This document shows, piece by piece, positions 56,294 to 64,000 of a DNA stretch of 64,000 bases. A program made the position numbers and the translations under genes. The notes beneath the pieces are model-generated. The model did not search any database. It saw only the letters and a program-made list of their open reading frames with translations, and had not been told where the DNA came from. The DNA is from Chrysopilus asiliformis (lineage: Eukaryota; Arthropoda; Insecta; Diptera; Rhagionidae): NCBI GenBank assembly GCA_964034945.1, contig OZ035963.1, positions 48,253,032-48,317,031 on the forward strand. Reading direction: 5' to 3'. Within the stretch, counting starts at the first letter, position 1. Each line of letters begins with the position of its first letter.

Positions 56294-56617
56294 TCATACT
56301 AATATATAAAAATGAGTTGATGTCTGTCTGTTCCTCTTTCACGCAAAAACGGCTGAACCGATTGACTTGAAATTTGGCATGAGTGTCTGTTGGAGTTCTG
56401 GTTCTAACATAGGCATACGGAAAAGTAGCGTGAGGGGTGGGGGAGTAAGGGAAGGGGGCAAAGTGATTTCGAAACTTAGTTTTTGCGCTATGTTACCCTT
56501 TCGCGGGGAAACTACCGAGCCGATTGGCCTGAAGTTTAGCTCCAACATAGACCATCAAAAAAAATAAAAAATAAATTGAAAAAACTTGACCCGGCAACGA
56601 CGGGTATGCAAGCTAGT
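56294..56617 (+). mobile_element. non-autonomous Helitron, one-module form
   Basis: TCATACTAATATATAAAAAT after A, one interior module, hairpin ACCCGGCAACGACGGGT, ATGCAAG, CTAGT ending at 56617. Close in length to the copies at 48189 and 37479 (insert removed). Confidence 0.9.
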
Positions 56618-56845
56618 ATTTTATATACGTTTTATAAATCCAGAGAAAATTCCAGAAATCACTTAACAGCTTTTCAAAAAAAAACCGTCATTTTTACAGG
56701 AGCTTCAGGAAGAAATCTTTATAATTAGATTCGTGATCTTAGATTCGTGATCAGCGACCCCAAAAACCCTCTAATGCCAATTTTTTTCCGAAAATAAGAG
56801 GCAAAGGTTAAAAAAGAAATTTGCTCTTCGAAGCTTATTCGCAAT

Positions 56846-57275
56846 TGTCTGTTGTGGAATTCAATAGCGTCGTAACCTTAAAAGCGTCGTCACCACAGAA
56901 CTATATAACATAGAACAACTGTCACCATACAAAGCTCTGCTGAAAAATGGTCCCAAAAGTATTTCCCTCTTTATCGTACTTGAACGCATCCACTGAACTG
57001 TATAAGGTCGCGAGATTCAAATTTACTAACTTTAGGCGCAAACAAATAACTTTAGGCGCCAACACCATTCCGAAAGTCTATTTTCCTTTGACAGCTCACG
57101 GTTTAAACGAGAGGACTATATTTATTTTCATACGGTTATCTTGCTCTTACTTGACTCGTTTTGATTCACTGAACTGTATTGAAATGGGACCATTTGAGAC
57201 AGCAAATCGAGCGATCTAGTATATCTATGGTCGTCACATAATTGTCTTTTGTGGAATTCAAAAGCGTCATCACCT
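56846..57275 (+). repeat. dispersed repeat, copy 2, with duplicated flanks
   Basis: 56894-57229 matches 33532-33908. The flanks 56846-56880 (AATTGTCTGTTGTGGAATTC...) and about 57240-57275 (AATTGTCTTTTGTGGAATTC...) are imperfect direct repeats of about 35 bp. A frame of 90 codons crosses the repeat (56947-57219), unrecognised. Long direct flanks may reflect a tandem unit structure rather than a target duplication. Confidence 0.8.
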
Positions 57276-57279
57276 CCCA

Positions 57280-57345
57280 CCCCCCCCCCCCCCTCCCCTC
57301 TTCATTGATATGTGTCGTACTTCATGGACAGGCCACTGTGCTATT
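57280..57345 (-). repeat. C-tract plus CTGTCCATGAAGTAC MITE end
   Basis: Fourteen C at 57280-57293, then GTCGTACTTCATGGACAGG, the inverted end of the CTGTCCATAAA family. The left partner is not clear. Confidence 0.55.
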
Positions 57346-59786
57346 TCCAAACAGTCCCAGATCAACTATTCTAGTTAGAAAGACAAATCGATTACAAACC
57401 CTTTCACCTTTCGTTTCTCAAACTTAAAAAAGTATTTTTTTTTTCCGAATTTTGCTAAAATATATTTCAAATAAAACAGGTTTCAATGTATAGACTTGAA
57501 TATTTGACAAAAAAAAACTTTTTTTCGTTCATTTCAACCCCATCCCTTGTGTGAAATCCTTACGCACTTATCGAAAGTCCTTACATAAAAATTCTGAAAA
57601 ATTGAACAAATAGCAATAATACCCAAATGTAAAATCAATTTCTTTAACTTTTATTTCCCTAAACACTAACAGCCTGAATTCATGTGATTTTCTATTGACT
57701 TGAAATGTCTGACAAATCTAAGAAATGTCAGACACATCTAACCAGTCAGGCCGCCCAATCATTTATAATTAACGTAAGTATCAAACCGAAGAGAATTAAT
57801 TAAATTAATTACATTTGTTGTTACCCAAAATTCCAATAAGTAGAGAACATCTTTAGTCTATACCATCACGATGCCTCACATCACATTTTTGTCTCCTATA
57901 GAAGTCTCCGCCCGCCCCTTGATCCGGAGATGTTACTAAGAATTTTCACTTTCAACTCATTTGCTTGGGGAAATCTGTGCACAAAAATTTTCAATGCCAG
58001 TTTGATCTTATTGACTAATTTTCAATTCTATAGGCTGAACTAAATTTTCACCGATTTTCTAAATATTCGTTTGAAACATTTGAAATTTAGCCAGAAGGGT
58101 TGAACCTGAATTAAAAGCCAGTCAGGGCTGGATATCGAATAGATTGTATCCAAAAATTTGTATGACTACAAGGGAAAATCTTTCTTTATTTCTTGTCAAA
58201 GTAATTGATCAAATCGAATACAAGATGTCACATCAATTTGTTCTGTCAAATTTGAAAAGTGAAAAGGGTGAACTCGTATGCGTATAAGGAAAGTGGGGAA
58301 CAATTCCAAGGACATCAGTCTAGAATCCTTTTTTGCAAGGAAATTTTGTATCTCATATACGAGTAGATATAATACACGAATATCGGATAATTCCTTATGT
58401 TTCATACCAAGATTTCGGTAAATAAGGACTTGCATAGCGATAGTCTGAGGGGTTGTTTATAGACGACAACTAAGAAGCATTGGCTCAGTGACGGAGTTTT
58501 CGACAAAACTTGAACATCATCGTGTTTAGTAATGTTGTATGATGGAACCGGTATATCGAGAATGGAGCACACCAAATGGCGCATAAAATTCACACAAAAT
58601 TGATGTAAATATAAAGCAACATGAATAATGACAAACTTTATGGTTTCGCTTCTAAGATTTGCTAGACGAAGAAAATCAAAAAAGAAAACCCGCACGAAAT
58701 CACAATCACCAACAAAAAAACATCAGTGCAGTCGTCGTGATTTGGGGATGTCGCAAAGGAAAAGTTTCGGGGGTGGATTTGATGTTTGATGGTAAAACTT
58801 TTAACTAATCATTAAGCGAAATACAAAAACAAATTTAAAGACCAGTTTTGGATGAAGAAATGAAAAAAAAACCCAACATAACCTAGTAATAAAGTGTTAT
58901 GCTGCCAATCTGTCTAAAATTATGTCACATTGATTGATACTTTGTCACATTTTTATTAGTCTTCCTCATACCTGAAATTGGGGTGGCAAAAATTATAAAC
59001 AAGTAGGTTTGTATACGACATATACAGAGGTTGAACATCTTCAAAAAACAGAAAACTCATTAATAACACTTCCTTCGATAACAAATTTCCTGTCATCTTT
59101 GCCATTCCTTCAATTTTTCTTACATATTTATATCTATGATCTTCCATACTTCGATATTGTAATTCTGTCTGTGTATTTGTGTAAATTCAACGAAATTGAA
59201 GGCAATATCGCTGAAACTTTTCTACCCTTGAATGTAAAAAAAAGTTTCAACGCAGAGAGAAATCCCTTTTCATATGTGCTTAAAATTTTACGCGTGTGCT
59301 AGCATTATCGGCTGCTTCTGTTTTTGAATACCCAAGCCATATAAAAATATGGATAATATTAAATGAGAAGATTGTCATAATTTGACATTTCACTGTCACT
59401 TTCCATTTGGTTCTATTCTTAGAGACTGTTTTTCACTCAATATTTTTTTTTTTGCATCATGCAAGATTATTAACTCCTCCTACCCTTATTTTAATAAAAC
59501 ACTTGAGTTTTTTAAAATTATTTCATGTTTCTGAATTTTCGAAAAATAAAATGATGCGTAATAAAAAAAAAATATCACTTTTCACAGTACATCAAGCGGT
59601 TCTAAAAAAACCACTAAAAATTATAAAAGGTTTAGTCGGGATAGTCCTGAGCTCAATCAGGTTATTCTGGTGTCCCAGAGACGAAATTTTTTCCCCGAAT
59701 TATAAAAGCTATCAAATACTAGAATACTCATCAAAAAAACATGCAAAACATACTTGACCCCAAGTCGAAGTTTCTGTAAAATATAG
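57346..59786. other. no gene recognised
   Basis: AT-rich, short frames. No paired termini or arrays that I can support. Confidence 0.45.
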
Positions 59787-60131
59787 TCCAGCGTAGTCCA
59801 AGTGGTAAAGTACTTGGTCCGTATTCCAGAGGTCGGTGGTTCAATTCCCGACTGTCGCACGCTGTGATTCAAGTCCACTCAACTTGCTTTACGAAATGAG
59901 TAGTGATAGTTGCCACTTGGTGCTAACGACATCATCGCTCTACATTGCTATCACGGCCTCTGCTGTTGATGGGTCGCAACGTAAAAAAACCTTACAAATG
60001 TTGTAATTTATCCATGGTTCGCAATTCATGTAAAACTGTAGGTGCGAAGCAGGGAAGAAATTGTTGTGAAACCTCAACTGAGGAAGCACGGGCTCTTCGG
60101 GAGCTGTAGCACCGAGGAGGATGATGATGAT
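59787..60131 (+). repeat. tRNA-derived SINE, best-preserved copy
   Basis: A-box-like TAGTCCAAGTGG at 59794-59805 and B-box GGTTCAATTCC at 59838-59848, about 32 bases apart, inside a tRNA-like head (CCAAG-TGGTAAAGTA-CTTGG D-arm stem). The unrelated body ends GAGGATGATGATGATAG, a GAT-repeat tail. RNA polymerase III transcription is expected from the boxes. Four copies in 64 kb indicate an abundant family. Confidence 0.93.
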
Positions 60132-60132
60132 A

Positions 60133-60205
60133 GTTTTTAGACTGCGGCGCATTTTTTTTAGCCTGCGGCGCATTTTTTTTAGCCTGTGACGCATTTTTTT
60201 TAGCC
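60133..60205. repeat. 21-bp tandem repeat, 3.5 units
   Basis: Units of CCTGCGGCGCATTTTTTTTAG directly after the SINE tail. The GCGCCGCAG word recurs inverted at about 60783-60791 and again near 60930, on the other side of a hAT-like element. Confidence 0.9.
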
Positions 60206-60239
60206 TGCGGCGTATCGGATAATCCATATATCTTAAAAA

Positions 60240-60775
60240 CAGATATGCAAACCGGATTTTTTCCGGTTTTGAATCAAAACCCACTGAACCATTGAAATTT
60301 AGGTGAATCAAACCCAAAGAACCATGCAGTTTTCGACGATTTTTATGCCCCCGGGCTAACTTTTGACCCAGTTCGGGTTTCGCTTTCGTTCTACCTGCAT
60401 TTGAAAGGTATTTTGCTTTTTTGGCGGGGAACTGCAGGGGGATGGTCAGCTGCCATCTTAGTTCCCCGCCAAAAAAGAGCTTATGTCGATGAAACTAGAG
60501 CAAAATACTTTTCCAATGCAGGTAGAACGAAAGTGAAACCCAAAAGTTAGTCAAGGGGCATTTTCGTGCATCGTTCTTTGGAAATTTTTGGAACTAAAAC
60601 CAAAAGTAGAATCAAATTTTAGGAACCAGAACTAGTTTTTTGAAATTTTAAAAACCAAGACAAGATCCTAATTTTGAAAGTTCACTCTTGAACCAAAACC
60701 GAACCATACCAAAACCAATTCACCCTTGAATCAAAACCCAACTACAGTAAAAAAAACTTTTGGTTTCCATCCCTG
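60240..60775. mobile_element. old hAT-like element
   Basis: The right end GGTTTCCATCCCTG matches hAT-type termini in this window; the left end CAGATATGCAAACCGG is a decayed counterpart. Flanking 8-mers agree only in part. Many AACC / GGTT words near both ends. It carries a long inverted repeat at 60353-60560. Boundaries less certain than for the other hATs. Confidence 0.5.
60353..60560. repeat. long inverted repeat, about 80-bp arms
   Basis: CTAACTTTTG...TTCGTTCTACCTGCATTTGA...TTTTTTGGCGGGGAACT pairs with AGTTCCCCGCCAAAAAAG...GCAGGTAGAACGAAAG...CAAAAGTTAG, with one unpaired stretch of about 19 bases in the right arm. It lies inside the old hAT-like element. Confidence 0.88.
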
Positions 60776-61012
60776 TCCAAAAATGCGCCGCAGTTCAATG
60801 TATTAATATTTCCACAATTTGAGTTACATTTATTTATAAAACGTGAAAAATCACAGAAAATGTAGCTGCTCTTCGCTTGAAAGTGTGTAGCTTTTCATTT
60901 AAATTATTGTGTTGAATTCTGTTTATAAAATGCGCCGGCGGCGCATATGTATTGTTTTTACCCGGATTTTATTTCATAATTTTCGTCCAAGGACATTACA
61001 TGGCGTAACACT

Positions 61013-61156
61013 TAAGTGCTGTCTATAAAAAAACGTCACACTTTTAGGATCAGTTGATAGGGGCGTGGAGAGGGGGGGGGGGGGGGGGGGAGGTGGTATG
61101 TAGTAGGTGGTATGTGGTAGGCGGTATGTGGTAGGTGGTATGTGGTAGGTGGTAGG
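61013..61156. repeat. MITE end, G-tract and 14-bp minisatellite
   Basis: GTGCTGTCTATAAAAAAACG resembles the CTGTCCATAAA MITE ends. It is followed by 19 G at 61072-61090 and then about four and a half units of GGTGGTATGTGGTA to 61156. Confidence 0.85.
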
Positions 61157-64000
61157 GGTCTGCAATAGTATGACGTTGATACTAAACAAATAGTTTTATG
61201 GGGTGATGAGGGGCTGAAAACTCCAAAATTGGCGTTACCTATTGTTAATCTTTTAAACGTTTTTTTTCTTTGTAACTTTCATAATTACACAAATTTTTAA
61301 AAATTCCTTTCAATTTTTTATATAGCTTCTACTTTATACCTTAAAATTAATTATAGATTTTCAATCAAGAATTACTATTAATAAAAACACCTCACCGCTT
61401 CAAAAATTTAATTATAAATTGGAATTAGCTAATTAAGGTCTTCTCATTTTAAGAAATATGGATCTGGATTTAAAAATAGACCTGGAAAATGATTCCAATT
61501 TGATCAAAACTTCATCGTGCCGAAGAACAGGAATTGCCTTTATATTTCATTTCATTTGAAATAAGCATGCCATAGGCATCCGCCCATCCTGATTTTAATA
61601 AATCCACCCACATTGATGTATCCCCAAAAATTGACTGATACTCATTTGACTTGACGTTTGATTCAATACCCTTGAATCCATCGACCTCACCTTAGATGGT
61701 ATGAAAACCTGGAAATCATCAGATAAAATTCTTTTCCTTGAAATTCGACAGGATCAAAAATTTTGTACACGGTTTTAGATGATTTTATTCATCAATGGCC
61801 ATCTATAGGCAAAGAGCCCATTACTACCGCCTACACCAATCTATCATATCTGGCTGTACATCTAAATATTCTCTCAATATTTTTGGGAAATTTACCAATA
61901 CAAAATTCAACCCTTTAAAATTTCCACCACTATCCAAAATGTCTCGTCCTTCATCGTGTGGCCGCTTCAATGTTGAATACTGAATAGGAAACCCTTCTGA
62001 TGAGAGTCAATTTATATCGCTTTTCTTCAAAATCTCAATGGTTAACCAGGTTTTTGGGAAGATTGAACTGGCGTAAGCTCTCGCTTTTTTCACAACAAAA
62101 TCTATCTTTGGTATACCTACCGATAATATCTCATGGCATCGATAACCCTTTAAAGATTTTCGAAACCAGCAAAAGTATGAGCTCGTCATCAGCCACCCAC
62201 AAAAATTGACGATCGGATCCCTGGAAGGCAAATATCGCAAACCAGTTCGGCTAATAAAGATAAAAAAAAAAGATCCGTATTTCTGCGGTGGTTGAATTCA
62301 AATTCAAGCAAACCAAAAACTGTAGGCTGGGTAGTCTAAGGGGTGATTATCGTAGTCTGTAGATTCAATACCCATTCTCCACCATTTAGCGGGAGTTTAG
62401 CTTAAAAGCGTGGGCACCGTAGCTCCTCCTTGGTCCAGGCAGCAGCATTGAAGGGTGATATAATTTTGTAATCTTTGATTAAACATCGACGAGTTGAACT
62501 GAACCGGTCGACCCGACTTGTCCTGAATTTTCAATCTTTCAATATTACCAACTAATAGATATATCGGGTACATATTCGTAGATATATATTTTGCTTCTTG
62601 TACGTAGTTAGACTGATTGCTGTGGACTAAAAACATCATCCTGAGAAAACCCTCAAAATATTCCTGTTAAATAGAATTTTGTCCTAAATTTATGCTCTGT
62701 ACAATATCGATTTAGATAGATTTACTGTCATCTATAGATACGAGATTGCAAATGTATAGGCAATGCGGATGATTGGCTATAGAATCGCTTCTAAACCCGT
62801 ATTTCCTATACTATATTGACAGTGAGGGGGCGAGTAGACTGAGATAATATCCCTGAATGATTCGTAGGCATATCCACGTGTTCGAAAAACCTATATTAAA
62901 TACAAGAAAGTAATTCGTCGTCCTCGTCATCATCGTCGTCAAAACGACTCTCAGCTAAACTCAAAATCGACGTCCATAATTAATTCCAAAATCGATGAAA
63001 GTGAGATGCAGGGTAGAGGATACCATCATTTTCATTACTTAAAATCAAAATGGTATATGTTGATTCTGAAAAAGGGAACCGAGGATGATTTAGGCAGATC
63101 TACTGTTGTGTAGAAAGGATGATATACTGTATAGAAATATTGGCATTGAATTTAGGCAATTGATGTGGACAACTAAGCTATTGGTCTTAAGGTGGTTGTA
63201 CACTGCTAGCTGAAAAGAAAGAAAACTGGGCTGACCATAGACTACGTCACGCGAATTTTCGCATTTTTTTAATAACCTTCATCACAACGCTTGTTTCATT
63301 TCTTTTTCTCTTTGGGACTTAACACTACCGTCACACTATCTCAGGTTCCATCTCCCACTAAATGTGTGAAGTATTTATTTAACCCAATTACTGCAGCCAA
63401 CAATCAAAATTAGTTTAAAAAAAATTTAAACTCAAACAAATTTTTTGACATCAAATACATAAACTTTGAGGCCAAGAATGTCTAATGATAAAATGACTCA
63501 TGACGCTACTAGGGGTCTAAAAATTTTCAGTATGGCAAATGACCAAAAAGCCATCAACAGTGCCACAATGCGGGGTTTTATGCAATTGTCCAAAATTATT
63601 TTAAAACTCATTCTTTCTCGATAAACTTTCGAAACGATCATCCTTATTTTGTTTTAGAAAGCTTTGCTTGACCACACCTCAAAATTCGATGGGTAAAATT
63701 AAAAGTTCTTTCTATTAACCCGTTCGGTACAAGTTTTTTTCTATGGGGGTTAAAAATACTCCCTATACAAATTAATGATATTTGAGCTATCAGTATTCAT
63801 TTAAAAAATAAAAAATAAATAAAAAAAAATTAAAAAGTTTTAATTTTCCACAAATACGTTCACTGTAGTCCAGATTTTTACTTAACTAATCAAAATTGGG
63901 TTACAAATACACTTAAAGGTGCACTGAATGAGAATAGAGTGTTTGAAAATAAATAAATATAAGTCAATTCAAATTGTTTAGCAACTTTTAACTGCGTTTT
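61157..64000. other. no gene recognised
   Basis: AT-rich DNA with short frames. Near 62330-62385 the words GGGTAGTCTAAGGGG and AGATTCAATACCC look like decayed pol III boxes but do not fold into a tRNA I would call. A possible MITE relic (GACTACGTCACGCGAATTTT) lies near 63240. Confidence 0.4.

Noticed and set aside
62321..62400. Possible tRNA or second SINE near GGGTAGTCTAAGGGG
   Set aside because: B-box-like word present but no convincing cloverleaf and no second copy in the window.
1..64000. CRISPR arrays, bacterial operons, phage or plasmid features
   Set aside because: No spaced identical repeats with unique spacers and no prokaryotic gene organisation. Tandem repeats here are contiguous minisatellites.

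Overview
This window reads as an AT-rich, gene-poor stretch of an animal nuclear genome, most likely an insect. I base that on an intact irritans-type mariner, tRNA-derived SINEs, non-autonomous Helitrons with a hairpin before CTAGT, and many small TIR elements whose target-site duplications are still readable. There are no operons and no bacterial-style coding density. Most open frames are short, sit in low-complexity or repeat DNA, and often begin with non-ATG codons. I see no confident host protein-coding exon. The best weak candidate is a two-exon minus-strand model at 46.1-46.7 kb.

Layout. 0-10 kb: a long-TIR element (1993-3178), a CACTCAG MITE (3275-3581), small TIR elements at 5.7 and 7.9 kb, a dispersed repeat at 8.3-9.1 kb interrupted by a 57-bp hAT relic, a long inverted repeat at 9.4 kb and a second CACTCAG MITE at 9.9 kb. 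10-17 kb: mostly unique AT-rich DNA with many GATC and TAATTA words, a SINE fragment and one small TIR element. 17.07-18.15 kb: a composite of an outer TIR pair, a hAT MITE, a SINE and a 19-bp minisatellite. 18.9 kb: a TTAA-flanked MITE. 19-26 kb: mostly unique DNA. 26.3-28.6 kb: a Helitron, then a complete mariner with an intact transposase frame, perfect 30-bp TIRs and a TA duplication. 29-39 kb: two hAT MITEs of one family in opposite orientation, a MITE inserted into its own relative (32.6-33.2 kb), and a Helitron split by an unclassified 681-bp TIR element (37.5-38.5 kb). 40.9-41.3 kb: a CT microsatellite joined to a LINE C-terminal fragment. 43.0-44.45 kb: two elements with 3-bp duplications, one carrying a nested insertion. 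48-57 kb: three more Helitrons, a 1.46-kb hAT element with a palindromic TTAA MITE inside it, and a dispersed repeat. 59.8-61.2 kb: the best SINE copy, tandem repeats and an old hAT-like element. 61.2-64 kb: little that I can name.

Working together: the mariner is the only element here that still encodes a plausible enzyme. The others would need transposase, Helitron Rep/helicase or LINE reverse transcriptase supplied from elsewhere. The nesting gives a partial relative time order of insertions. Several unrelated non-autonomous elements have interiors packed with short repeats of their own end sequences, the pattern most worth following up.
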